NCBI RefSeq assembly: GCF_013391695.1
Contig: NZ_JACBGH010000009.1
Span: 25,145-89,144, forward strand
Origin: Thiomicrorhabdus cannonii
Lineage (GTDB): Bacteria > Pseudomonadota > Gammaproteobacteria > Thiomicrospirales > Thiomicrospiraceae
Direction: 5' to 3'
DNA: 64,000 nt
In this document: positions 8,385 through 16,379 of the stretch, one piece after another
Numbering within the stretch: the stretch's first letter is position 1
Layout: the number at the start of each line of letters is the position of its first letter
Translations under genes and position numbers: made by a program
The notes under the pieces: generated by a model
What the model was told of the DNA's origin: nothing
What the model saw: only the letters and a program-made list of their open reading frames with translations
Database searches by the model: none

Positions 8385-9917
8385 TCAAGAGCGCGCTGCA
8401 AACCACGCCTCGACGACCTGCTGGTCGCTGAAAGAATGGCGCACGCCGGCAATCTCCTGATAGGCTTCATGCCCTTTGCCCGCAATCACCACCACATCGT
8501 CAACGACGGCATGTTGCAGCGCATACTCAATCGCCGCATGGCGATCCTCGATCACGATGACTTGGTCGACATCGGCAAAACCGGCCAGCGTGTCATTAAA
8601 AATCTGCTGTGGCGACTCATGGCGCGGATTATCGCTGGTCAGCACCACCTTATCCGCTAGAGCCTCGGCAACCGCGGCCATCAACGGGCGCTTGCCGCGA
8701 TCGCGGTCGCCGCCGCAACCGAACACCACCCACAACCGCCCGGAGGATTCCGCCGGAAAATGCGCTTTTACCGCCTGCAACACATTTTGCAAAGCGTCCG
8801 GCGTATGGGCAAAGTCCACCAGCACGGTGGGGCGCTCGGCCACCTTGTGCATCCGCCCCTTGACTGCCTTCAACGCCGGCAAGACCGCGCAGGCCGCCGC
8901 CCAGTCAAAACGGCACGCCATCAGGATACCCAATGCACAGAGGACGTTTTCGAGATTGAAACGGCCCATCAGATTCAAGCGGACCTCGCAGGGCGCTTCG
9001 GCAAACTGCAGCGCCAAGTGCATGCCGGTTACATCCAGCGTGGCGCTCTGACAGCAAAGATTCACCCCTCTGCCGCAGCCGCAAGCCTCATGACACGGCT
9101 GCACGCTGTAGGCAAGAGCCTGCGGACAGTTTGCCAGCAACTGCTGGCCCAGACTGTCGCAGGCATTCAACACCCTAAAGCGGCTTTCATAATCGCTGAA
9201 CAAGCTGCGCTTGGCATCGCGGTAGTCGGCTTCGTCGGCATGAAAATCGAGATGGTCGCGCGTCACCTGTGTCAGCGCAACACATTCAAACGCCACGCCC
9301 GCTACCCGTCCCAGACGCAAGGCGTGGGACGAAACCTCCATCACCACCCAGTTGGCACCGGCCTTTGCAAAATCATGCAGTAAGCGCTGCACGCTGACCA
9401 CATCCGGCGTGGTGTTTTGCGTGTCGCTCAGGCGGGTTTCGCCACTGGCGCGCATCAAGCCGTGGCCGAGCGTGCCGATCAGGGCGGGCGTCTGTCCGAG
9501 CACCGCCAGACTCTGCGCCAGATAGTGCGCGGTGGAGGTTTTGCCGTTGGTGCCGGTAATGCCGACCACCTTCAGGCGGCGGCTCGGCGCATCATAAAAC
9601 CAGTTGGCCAGCGCGGCGAGGCGTGTCTGTAAATCCGTCACCACCCAGACAAGCGGCGCTGACGGCAGCGTCGCATACCCGGCCTGTTCAGTTTCTGTGA
9701 GCGGCCGATCCGTCAAAATCACGGAGGCTCCCTGCCGGCCGGCTTGCGCTAAAAAATCCAAACCGTGCTTCTGGCCGCCCTGAATCGCAATAAAGACGTC
9801 GTTTTCCTGCAAGGCGCGGGAGTCGAGGTGCAAATCCCCCACGCGCTGCGCGGCGAGCCCCTCATCCAATTCACCCGCCGGTTGCAGATGGGCAAACAGT
9901 TCCGCCAGCGTCTTCAT
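8385..9917 (-). CDS. murE: MurE, UDP-MurNAc-dipeptide:diaminopimelate ligase
   Basis: Adds the third residue of the stem peptide. The protein has 510 residues, with the ATP loop GITGTNGKTSTAHY, the TTPD motif of NTTPDVVS, and VMEVSSHAL. The DNPR motif in TSDNPRHES is the established signature of enzymes that take meso-diaminopimelate and not lysine, so the wall is of the usual Gram-negative type. It follows ftsI by 24 bases. A copy of the dispersed motif encodes TEQAGYA near residue 80. Confidence 0.96.
   Translation of the reverse strand: MKTLAELFAHLQPAGELDEGLAAQRVGDLHLDSRALQENDVFIAIQGGQKHGLDFLAQAGRQGASVILTDRPLTETEQAGYATLPSAPLVWVVTDLQTRLAALANWFYDAPSRRLKVVGITGTNGKTSTAHYLAQSLAVLGQTPALIGTLGHGLMRASGETRLSDTQNTTPDVVSVQRLLHDFAKAGANWVVMEVSSHALRLGRVAGVAFECVALTQVTRDHLDFHADEADYRDAKRSLFSDYESRFRVLNACDSLGQQLLANCPQALAYSVQPCHEACGCGRGVNLCCQSATLDVTGMHLALQFAEAPCEVRLNLMGRFNLENVLCALGILMACRFDWAAACAVLPALKAVKGRMHKVAERPTVLVDFAHTPDALQNVLQAVKAHFPAESSGRLWVVFGCGGDRDRGKRPLMAAVAEALADKVVLTSDNPRHESPQQIFNDTLAGFADVDQVIVIEDRHAAIEYALQHAVVDDVVVIAGKGHEAYQEIAGVRHSFSDQQVVEAWFAARS
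9677..9688 (-). repeat. Dispersed motif copy 4 (perfect core)
   Basis: In murE, sense, encoding TEQAGYA; flank GAAACTG. Confidence 0.9.
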
Positions 9918-9941
9918 CTTTGGCCACCTCTTATCGACAGT

Positions 9942-11897
9942 TCAGTGTACATAGGTCGAAACCACTTCATCGAGCGGCTGGTCATGCGGCACGTTGCGCA
10001 AACGCAAGGCATGCTCCATGACCTCTTTGAACACCGGCGCGGCTACCGCGCCGCCGTAATAAATCCCGCGGCTCGGCTCGTCCACCGCCACCACCATCAC
10101 CATATCCGGATTGGATACCGGCACGATGCCGGCAAACAACGACATATAGGTATTCTGCTCGTAACCGCCGTTTTTGGTTTTATGCACCGTACCGGTCTTG
10201 CCCGCCACACGGTAGCCGGCAATCTGCGCTTTCGGCGCGGTACCGCCACGGGCCACCACTTTTTCCATCATCAGCAGCACCTCTTGGGCGGCTTTCTCAC
10301 CGACCACCCGCTCCAGCGCCGGCGGTTCGGTTTGCTTGAAGAGGCTCAAGGGCATGATATTCCCCTGATTGGCCAGCATCAGATAGGCGTGTGCCAGATT
10401 CAGCAGATTGATGTTGAAACCGTAACCGAAGGAAGACGACACCTGGTAGAGCGGCGTCCACTGCTCCACCTGCTTCACATAACCGCTCGCCTCGCCCGGC
10501 AGGTAGAGTCCGCTGTCACGCCCGAAACCGATCGTCTTCCACAAACCCCACTGCTGTTCCGCCTTGAGGCGCAGCGCCACCTTGGACTGGCCGACGTTGC
10601 TCGATTTCTGGATAATGCCCTCGGGCGTCAGCCAGCCGTTGTCATGCGTATCGGTAATGCGGTAACCGTCGATACGGATCGCGCCGGGGCGTGTGTCAAT
10701 TTCTTCATCCGGCTTGAGCACACCCAAATCCAGTGCTTTGGCGATCACAAACGGTTTGACCGTCGAACCCGGCTCCAGCAGGTCGGTCACCACCCGGTTT
10801 TTAATCCCCTCACCGCTCAGTTTGGCGCGGTCATTGGGGTTGTAGCCCGGCAGACTGACCATCGCCAGCACCTCGCCCTTTTTGGCATCCAGCACCACCG
10901 CACTGGCCGATTTGGCCTGATGCTCGATCATCACCGCCTTGAGTGCGCGATAGGCAAAAAACTGGATCTGCTTGTCGATGCTCAGGGTAATGTCCTTACC
11001 CGGCCTGGCGGGTTTGACATCCTTGACAAAATCGATGACCCGGCCTGCCCGGTCCTTAATCACCTGCTTTCTGCCCGGCACGCCTTTGAGCCAGTCGTTA
11101 TACGCCAGCTCCAAGCCTTCCTGCCCTTTGTCGTCGATATTGGTGAAGCCCACCAGATGCGCGCTGATCTCGCCGGCCGGATAGTAACGCTTGTACTCGT
11201 CCTGCACATACACGCCGTAAAGATCGAGTTTTTCCACCTGTTCGGCCACATAGGGTTCAATCGAACGCTTCAGGTAAACAAAACGCCGTTTGGAAAAGGT
11301 CTTGAGCTTCTGCTCAATCTCTGCCGGCGTCAGACGCAACGCCTTGCCCAACTTGACATACAGATTCTGAAAGCCCTGCATCTGCTCCGGATCGATCCAG
11401 ATGGAAGGCTGGTCTTTATGCACGACTATCTGCGTCTGGTCGCGACCTTGCGGCGCAAAGGTCATCCCGACCTTTTTCAGATAGATGCCCGGCAACTCCA
11501 GCTGTTCGATCGCTTCGATGATTTTGGCGTCGGTTTCCTGACGGATAAAACTCAGGCGCTTATGCTGCTGACGTTTGGCCAGCTGCAGCAGCTGCGTCTC
11601 ACTCAAGCCGAGCAGACTCAGAAACTGACGGTAATCTCTCTGAAAGCCCATCACCTGTTTGGCGTCGACCCAGACCGACGCCATCGGCGTGCTCAACGCC
11701 AGCACGTCACCATTGCGGTCGTAAACCGTGCCGCGCGGCGCCGGAATCTCCAGGGTACGCACCTGACGTTTGGTGCCCTCTTCCTGTAAAAAGTCGGCAC
11801 GCAACACCTGTACATAGAAAGCACGGCCGAGCACCGCGATAAATCCGAGTGCGATCAGGAAAAAGACCACTTTATCGCGGCGAAACTTCAGACTCAT
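9942..11897 (-). CDS. ftsI: FtsI (PBP3), septal transpeptidase with a duplicated N-terminal module
   Basis: Bitopic inner-membrane transpeptidase that crosslinks septal peptidoglycan with FtsW. There is one membrane segment at about residues 10-30. The PBP-dimer region follows, then the transpeptidase domain with the serine nucleophile in EPGSTVKPF, the SSN motif in KSSNVG, and KTGT. At 651 residues it is about 60 longer than E. coli FtsI (588). The extra length comes from an internal repeat: residues 74-151 (SVWVDAKQ to APQG) and 165-242 (SIWIDPEQ to YPAG) align along 78 residues without gaps. The second copy is the one matching the normal family sequence leading into EISAHLVGFTN. The gene overlaps the end of ftsL by 26 bases. 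Confidence 0.95.
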   Translation of the reverse strand: MSLKFRRDKVVFFLIALGFIAVLGRAFYVQVLRADFLQEEGTKRQVRTLEIPAPRGTVYDRNGDVLALSTPMASVWVDAKQVMGFQRDYRQFLSLLGLSETQLLQLAKRQQHKRLSFIRQETDAKIIEAIEQLELPGIYLKKVGMTFAPQGRDQTQIVVHKDQPSIWIDPEQMQGFQNLYVKLGKALRLTPAEIEQKLKTFSKRRFVYLKRSIEPYVAEQVEKLDLYGVYVQDEYKRYYPAGEISAHLVGFTNIDDKGQEGLELAYNDWLKGVPGRKQVIKDRAGRVIDFVKDVKPARPGKDITLSIDKQIQFFAYRALKAVMIEHQAKSASAVVLDAKKGEVLAMVSLPGYNPNDRAKLSGEGIKNRVVTDLLEPGSTVKPFVIAKALDLGVLKPDEEIDTRPGAIRIDGYRITDTHDNGWLTPEGIIQKSSNVGQSKVALRLKAEQQWGLWKTIGFGRDSGLYLPGEASGYVKQVEQWTPLYQVSSSFGYGFNINLLNLAHAYLMLANQGNIMPLSLFKQTEPPALERVVGEKAAQEVLLMMEKVVARGGTAPKAQIAGYRVAGKTGTVHKTKNGGYEQNTYMSLFAGIVPVSNPDMVMVVAVDEPSRGIYYGGAVAAPVFKEVMEHALRLRNVPHDQPLDEVVSTYVH

Positions 11898-12225
11898 GCG
11901 GTGCTACTTGCAGATACAGGGTTTGTAAATTGTGGCGCGATTGCGATTTATCCAGCGTCATATGCAGTCTGGACTGGGCAATGCGCTCCACTCGGGCAGG
12001 CGAACTCAGATGCATCTTCTCCAGCATCAGGCGCCCCCACTCTTCACGCGCCTGAATATTTTTCTGCAGCGCGCGGTAATATTCGGTTTCGGTATGCCGT
12101 ATCTGGTGCTGTATCTGGATAATCGCAACCAAGCAGATCAACACCGTCACCCCCAAGCTGAAAATAAAAAACCCACGCCACTTAAACGGAGTTAAGTGTG
12201 TGGGTTTGGGGAATCTTTTCAACAT
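11872..12225 (-). CDS. ftsL: FtsL, divisome bitopic membrane protein
   Basis: Small protein of 117 residues: a basic cytoplasmic N-terminus, one membrane segment at about 19-41 (FFIFSLGVTVLICLVAIIQI), then a periplasmic coiled-coil (about 42-90), the architecture FtsL needs to pair with FtsB and FtsQ. Sequence conservation in this family is low, so position immediately upstream of and overlapping ftsI is the main support. The gene directly upstream is ftsZ, not rsmH as is usual. Confidence 0.93.
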   Translation of the reverse strand: MLKRFPKPTHLTPFKWRGFFIFSLGVTVLICLVAIIQIQHQIRHTETEYYRALQKNIQAREEWGRLMLEKMHLSSPARVERIAQSRLHMTLDKSQSRHNLQTLYLQVAPHESEVSPR

Positions 12226-12319
12226 GTTGGCGTCATACCTATGTCAAACCTTTCAGTCCATTGAGTTTATGAAAACCGGATCAACCACTCCTCATCACTC
12301 AATCGACCGATCGGCTTGC

Positions 12320-13567
12320 TTAGTCAGCCTGACGGCGCAAGAAGGCGGGAATGTCCAGATAGTTCGAGTTCGGCAAACTACCTGTCAAACCACCGTTAGC
12401 CACCATCTTCGGACGCTCCACTTCAACCTTAGGCGTCTCCTTGACGGTTTCCACCTTCATCGCAGGCTGCAACGGCTGCTGAACCGGTTGCGGTGCCGCC
12501 TGAACAGGCTGTGAAGCTTCAACGGTTGCGCTGGTTTCAACCGGTTCCTTATTGGCCTGTACCGCTGTCAGGTTAGGCTTCACCATCTCCGGCTTTTTTG
12601 CAACCGCCCCCGCTTCCGCCAGGCCGGTAGCCACCACGGTAACACGGATTTCATCCTGCATCGATTCATCAATCGACGTCCCGATAATCACCTTGGCGTC
12701 CGCTGCGGCGACCTTGTCGATCACGTCACCCACTTCGTTGAACTCACCCAGAGTGAAATCCAGACCACTGGTGATATTGACCAGCAGACCTCTGGCACCG
12801 GATACACAAATGTCTTCAAGCAACGGGTTGGCAATCGCCTTCTCGGCGGCTTTGACCGCACGGTCTTCACCAGTGGCATGACCCACCCCCATCATCGCCA
12901 TACCGCGTTCCGTCATCACGGTACGCAAGTCTTCAAAGTCGACGTTGATCATACCCGGACGCGTCACCAACTCGGAAATCCCCTGTACCGCACCGTGCAG
13001 CACTTCGTTGGCATAGTCGAATGCCTTGGCTAGCACGAAGTCGCGACCCAACACTTTCAACAATTTGTCGTTAGGCACGGTGATCAGGGAATCCACATGT
13101 TCAGCCAATGCATCGATACCGGCATCCGCTACCTTGTTGCGGCGCTCGAAGCTGAATGGGCGGCTGACGACACCAACCGTCAAAATACCCATTTCGCGTG
13201 CCGCCTGCGCCACCACCGGCGCCGAACCGGTACCGGTACCGCCGCCCATACCGGCGGTGATAAAGACCATATCCGCATCGCGTAGCTGCTCTTTGACCTT
13301 ATCGATATCTTCTTTGGCGGCTTGCGCACCGCGGTCCGGATCGGCACCCGCACCCAAACCACCTGAACCCAACTGGATACAGACCGGCACTCTCGAATTT
13401 GCCAAGGCCTGCGCATCCGTATTGGCGCACATGAATTGCACGCCCTCTACATTGGAGCGCACCATATAATCCACCGCGTTACCGCCGCCACCGCCGAGAC
13501 CGATGACCTTGATAACCGGCATACCAGGCGTACGCACTGGTGTCGTTTCTTTCCCTACAAATTTCAT
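12320..13567 (-). CDS. ftsZ: FtsZ, cell-division tubulin homologue
   Basis: GTPase that polymerises into the Z ring. Full-length, 415 residues. It has the N-terminal [10 protein letters not shown] loop, the tubulin signature [10 protein letters not shown] near residue 110, and the T7-loop segment [11 protein letters not shown] with its catalytic aspartate. A variable Gln/Pro/Val-rich linker (about 325-400) precedes the conserved tail [14 protein letters not shown], the peptide that binds FtsA, ZipA and MinC. RBS AAGGGG lies ten bases before ATG. The place is unusual: between rsmH (139 bases upstream) and ftsL (94 bases downstream), where standard dcw clusters have nothing. No ftsA or ftsQ is adjacent. 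Confidence 0.98.
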   Translation of the reverse strand: MKFVGKETTPVRTPGMPVIKVIGLGGGGGNAVDYMVRSNVEGVQFMCANTDAQALANSRVPVCIQLGSGGLGAGADPDRGAQAAKEDIDKVKEQLRDADMVFITAGMGGGTGTGSAPVVAQAAREMGILTVGVVSRPFSFERRNKVADAGIDALAEHVDSLITVPNDKLLKVLGRDFVLAKAFDYANEVLHGAVQGISELVTRPGMINVDFEDLRTVMTERGMAMMGVGHATGEDRAVKAAEKAIANPLLEDICVSGARGLLVNITSGLDFTLGEFNEVGDVIDKVAAADAKVIIGTSIDESMQDEIRVTVVATGLAEAGAVAKKPEMVKPNLTAVQANKEPVETSATVEASQPVQAAPQPVQQPLQPAMKVETVKETPKVEVERPKMVANGGLTGSLPNSNYLDIPAFLRRQAD

Positions 13568-13706
13568 GACGACGATTCCCCTTAATCAGCATGACATTTA
13601 AAAAAACCGTGTAATGCCTGCCCGAACCCATTCCAAACAAACTTTACACTTTAGGAGCGCTTTGAACGAGATGAACACACTCGTGCAAAACCCTCTTCAA
13701 AAACTC

Positions 13707-14663
13707 TTACAAACGCTCGGCAATCCGCAACACCGCGCTGCGCGAACGGCTATTGAGACGGCACTCTTCTTCACTTGGAAACACCGGCTTGCCGACGCGC
13801 TTCAGCACCGGCTCAATCACCTCGATCTGCACCGGCGAATCGGGAAACAAGTCTTTCATCGTGGATTGGTCACGCATAAACTGCTTCACAATGCGGTCTT
13901 CCAGCGAGTGGAAACTGATGACCACCAGACGTCCGCCCGGCGCCAGCACCTCCAGCGCCGCTTCCAATACATTTTTCAACACATCCAATTCACGATTCAC
14001 CGCGATACGAATCGCCTGAAAGGTGCGGGTTGCCGGATGCTTGTTCTTTTCGGTTTTCGGCGAGACGCGTCTGACCAGCTCCGCCAAATCCAAGGTAGTT
14101 TTCAACGCGTCCTGGACACTGGCTTCCTTGATGGCGCGGGCGATGCGCCCGGCAAAACGCTCTTCGCCATACTGCTTCAGCACCTTGACCAGCGTCGCCT
14201 CTTCCACCTGCTGCAGCCACTCACGTGCGCTCAGACCGGCTTGCGGATTCATGCGCATGTCCAACGGCCCTTCACGCATAAAACTGAAACCGCGCTCGGC
14301 ATCGTCCAACTGCGGCGACGACACCCCCAAATCCAACAGCAATCCGTCAACCTTGCCGGTCAGGCCACGTGCGGCGCAAAACTCCGCCACCTGTTCAAAA
14401 CTGCCGTGCTGAATTTCAAAGCGTGCGTCCTGAATATGTATGTTGGCATACTCGATCGCCTGCGGATCCTGATCGATTGCCAGCAGCCGACCCTTTTCGC
14501 CAAGCTGTTGCAAGATAGCGCGACTATGCCCGCCACGCCCGAAGGTGCCGTCGATATAGACACCATCCGGGCGGATATGAAGACCTTCAAGCGACTCGTT
14601 CAGCAATACCGAAAAATGCACCTGCTGACTGTCTTCATTCGGATTTAGGATGGTTTCGGGCAT
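13707..14663 (-). CDS. rsmH: RsmH (MraW), 16S rRNA m4C1402 methyltransferase
   Basis: SAM-dependent N4-methyltransferase for C1402 of 16S rRNA. It has 318 residues. The N-terminal [13 protein letters not shown] and [10 protein letters not shown] motif near residue 38 bind SAM, followed by [18 protein letters not shown] and RIAVNRELD in the family-specific domain and [13 protein letters not shown]. Its ATG overlaps the mraZ stop by one base (TAATG), so the two are coupled. The rsmI gene at 35213-36118 encodes the enzyme that 2'-O-methylates the same nucleotide. Confidence 0.97.
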   Translation of the reverse strand: MPETILNPNEDSQQVHFSVLLNESLEGLHIRPDGVYIDGTFGRGGHSRAILQQLGEKGRLLAIDQDPQAIEYANIHIQDARFEIQHGSFEQVAEFCAARGLTGKVDGLLLDLGVSSPQLDDAERGFSFMREGPLDMRMNPQAGLSAREWLQQVEEATLVKVLKQYGEERFAGRIARAIKEASVQDALKTTLDLAELVRRVSPKTEKNKHPATRTFQAIRIAVNRELDVLKNVLEAALEVLAPGGRLVVISFHSLEDRIVKQFMRDQSTMKDLFPDSPVQIEVIEPVLKRVGKPVFPSEEECRLNSRSRSAVLRIAERL

Positions 14664-15121
14664 TACAGCGTCAAACTCGCTAAAGATTCGGAAATTTGAT
14701 TCGACGCAGCCGAATCCAACATATCAGGCCGCTGCGCATCCCACGCCTCTTGCGACCACAATTCAAATTTATTGCCCTGACCGAGCAGAATGGCGTTTTT
14801 GTCCAGCTTGGCGTGATCCCGCAGCAAACTCGGCAACAACACACGGCCTTGCGAGTCCATCTCCATCTCGCTGGCGTGACCCAGCAACAGGCGCTGATAC
14901 AAACGCGCTTGCGGGTCGACGTTCGGCAAAGACATCAAATTGCGTTCGATCACTTCCCATTCATCGAGGGTGTAGATCAGCAAACACGGGCTGTGCAAAT
15001 CAATGGTGGCGACCAACTGGTTGTCACTCGCATCGGCAATCGACTCACGATAACGCTTAGGGATCGCCAAACGCCCCTTAACGTCCAAGTTAATCGAATT
15101 GATTCCACGAAAGAACAACAT
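14663..15121 (-). CDS. mraZ: MraZ, repressor of the dcw operon
   Basis: AbrB-fold DNA-binding protein of 152 residues with two copies of the SpoVT/AbrB-like motif: [14 protein letters not shown] near residue 12 and [14 protein letters not shown] near residue 90. The family represses the operon it heads by binding TGGGN repeats at its own promoter, and such repeats are directly visible here between the -10 element and the start codon. It is the first gene of the cluster. Confidence 0.96.
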   Translation of the reverse strand: MLFFRGINSINLDVKGRLAIPKRYRESIADASDNQLVATIDLHSPCLLIYTLDEWEVIERNLMSLPNVDPQARLYQRLLLGHASEMEMDSQGRVLLPSLLRDHAKLDKNAILLGQGNKFELWSQEAWDAQRPDMLDSAASNQISESLASLTL

Positions 15122-15127
15122 TTAAAA

Positions 15128-15162
15128 ATCCACTTTTCGCCACCTTTCCCCACTTGTCGCCA
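15128..15162 (-). promoter_or_regulatory. Four MraZ boxes (operator of the dcw cluster)
   Basis: On the minus strand four TGGNN units lie exactly ten bases apart: TGGCG (15158-15162), TGGGG (15148-15152), TGGCG (15138-15142) and TGGAT (15128-15132). This is the TGGGN-N5 direct repeat known for MraZ. The first overlaps the -10 hexamer and the last lies six bases before the mraZ ATG, so bound MraZ would block both transcription and the leader region. Confidence 0.85.
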
Positions 15163-15190
15163 CTATATTGCTCTTAATACCCACTGTCAA
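15162..15190 (-). promoter_or_regulatory. Sigma-70-type promoter of the mraZ/dcw operon
   Basis: Perfect -35 TTGACA (15185-15190) and -10 TATAGT (15162-15167) separated by 17 bases on the minus strand. Transcription would start around 15155, leaving a leader of about 35 bases made almost entirely of MraZ boxes. Confidence 0.85.
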
Positions 15191-15651
15191 CCCCGCAACC
15201 TGGCGTTTAAGACAAAAATTTCATTACAGGACAACAACTTAGAAACCTCAATTACCCCGCAACAAACACATTAGAAACACCTAATAAAACTTTTATTTCA
15301 TAGGGTTATGTCAATAACAAAAAGCTGTTTTTTAACTAAGCATCACAATATACTGAATACGCAATGAAGCGCAATCACACACCTGTTAGCGGGGACTTGT
15401 CTACAACATATAGTGTCAATATAAACCACACACACAACATAAGGATTTGGTAACGACAAAATAACGGCCAAATTCAGGCAGAAAAAATCCGGTGGAGTTT
15501 TTTCCCTAAAAATTTCGATTTTTTTATTTAATAAGACGAAACTCTGTTTTCGCCACACACAAAATGCGACAAGCCGGATGGACATACACAGGTTCAAAGA
15601 AGGAAGAAAACGCGCGCTTTAAAACGCGAAAAGAAGGGAGATAAAAAGAGG
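15191..15651. other. Gene-free AT-rich gap between mraZ promoter and rnpB
   Basis: About 460 bases. The only open frame (15343-15597, minus) has no RBS, no recognisable domain and a composition like translated intergenic DNA. A possible rnpB terminator occupies the right part near 15605-15628. I see no tRNA, repeat or other structured element. Confidence 0.6.
15605..15628 (-). terminator. Possible terminator after RNase P RNA
   Basis: On the minus strand CGCG-TTTTAAAG-CGCG can form a short GC stem followed by CGTTTTCTT, about 25 bases past the RNA 3' end. The stem is short and the U tract is interrupted. Confidence 0.35.
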
Positions 15652-16041
15652 CAAAAGCGAATCTATAAGCCGGGTTCTGTACTCCGAAGAGCGACAATCA
15701 TTCATCTAGGGAAAGCATCACTGCTTTCCTCGAGCAACCTACCCGAAAACCCGCGCGAGCCACGCGGCGCGCCGGCAAGCCGACGACCCGTTTTCCTATT
15801 TGGTCTTGCACCGGATGGGGTTTTCACTGCCACTTCTGTTGCCAGAAGCGCGGTGCGCTCTTACCGCACCATTTCAACCTTACCTGATCCCCGAAGGGCC
15901 ATCGGCGGTATATTTTCTGCTGCACTTTCCGTCGGCTCTCACCGCCCAGCCGTTAACTGGCATCCCGCTCTATGGTGCCCGGACTTTCCTCGAGAAACCA
16001 AGCCGAAACCCGATTCCGCGCGACTGTCCAATCCACTTTTG
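15652..16041 (-). ncRNA. rnpB: RNase P RNA (class A)
   Basis: Catalytic RNA that matures the 5' ends of tRNAs. The minus strand reads the family landmarks in order: GGACAGTCGC near the 5' end, GAGGAAAGTCCGGGC (P4/CR-I), GGGTGCCAG-like GGGATGCCAGTTAACGGC, GGCAGTGAAAACCCC, GTAGGTTGCTCGAGG, and the 3' landmark ACAGAACCCGGCTTATAG. A 12-pair P1 helix between CAAAAGTGGATT at the 5' end and GATTCGCTTTTG at the 3' end sets the limits, giving about 390 nt, the usual class A size. Confidence 0.95.
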
Positions 16042-16049
16042 CGGGGCGA

Positions 16050-16055
16050 AGCATA
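16050..16055 (-). promoter_or_regulatory. Possible -10 element of rnpB
   Basis: TATGCT on the minus strand lies eight bases upstream of the predicted RNA 5' end, with a GC-rich discriminator (TCGCCCCG) as in stable-RNA promoters. No good -35 hexamer is seen. Confidence 0.35.
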
Positions 16056-16127
16056 CTGCAAATCGCCACAAAATACCACCTAAACATGCCGCGCTAAAGT
16101 TTTCTCTAAATCCGCCGATACCTTTTG

Positions 16128-16139
16128 AACAGGCCGGGT
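16128..16139 (+). repeat. Dispersed motif copy 5 (perfect core)
   Basis: Intergenic, 35 bases upstream of yjfB. Confidence 0.85.
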
Positions 16140-16173
16140 TTCTCATCCTGGGCATTTTTAAAAGGAATCTTCC

Positions 16174-16374
16174 ATGGAAATTTCAGCAAACGGCGCCGTT
16201 TCGGCCGCATTGGCACAGCAGCAAGTCTACTCGCAGGGCGAAGTGCAGGTCAGCATGCTCAAAAAGGCGATCGACACCCAATCACAGGGCGCTTTGCAGT
16301 TAATCGCCTCTTTGCCGACACCGCCGCCGGCGCCTGTCGGAGCGCTCGGTCAGAACATCAATATCAAAGTATAA
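16174..16374 (+). CDS. YjfB family small protein (putative motility-associated)
   Basis: A 66-residue protein with no membrane segment or signal peptide. The core QQQVYSQGEVQVSMLKKAID followed by QGALQLIASLP and a short Pro-rich stretch matches the small YjfB family. It is often called a putative motility protein because members cluster with flagellar genes in some genomes; the biochemical role is unknown. No flagellar gene is adjacent here. RBS AAGGA lies nine bases upstream of ATG. It stands alone between rnpB and the convergent dacB, and a dispersed motif lies just upstream, in the likely promoter region. Confidence 0.75.
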   Translation: MEISANGAVSAALAQQQVYSQGEVQVSMLKKAIDTQSQGALQLIASLPTPPPAPVGALGQNINIKV

Positions 16375-16379
16375 ACAAC

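Noticed and set aside
10998..11009. Further near matches to the dispersed motif (also 20505, 55725 and 35834)
   Set aside because: They match 10 of 12 or contain gaps, and lie in GC-rich coding DNA where such words arise by chance; they may be decayed copies but I did not count them.
9765..11789. Long open frame of 674 codons on the plus strand
   Set aside because: It is the antisense shadow of ftsI/murE; its product is His/Arg/Gln-rich with no domain, and ftsI is certain.
15343..15597. 84-codon minus-strand open frame upstream of mraZ
   Set aside because: No RBS, no domain, and composition of intergenic AT-rich DNA.
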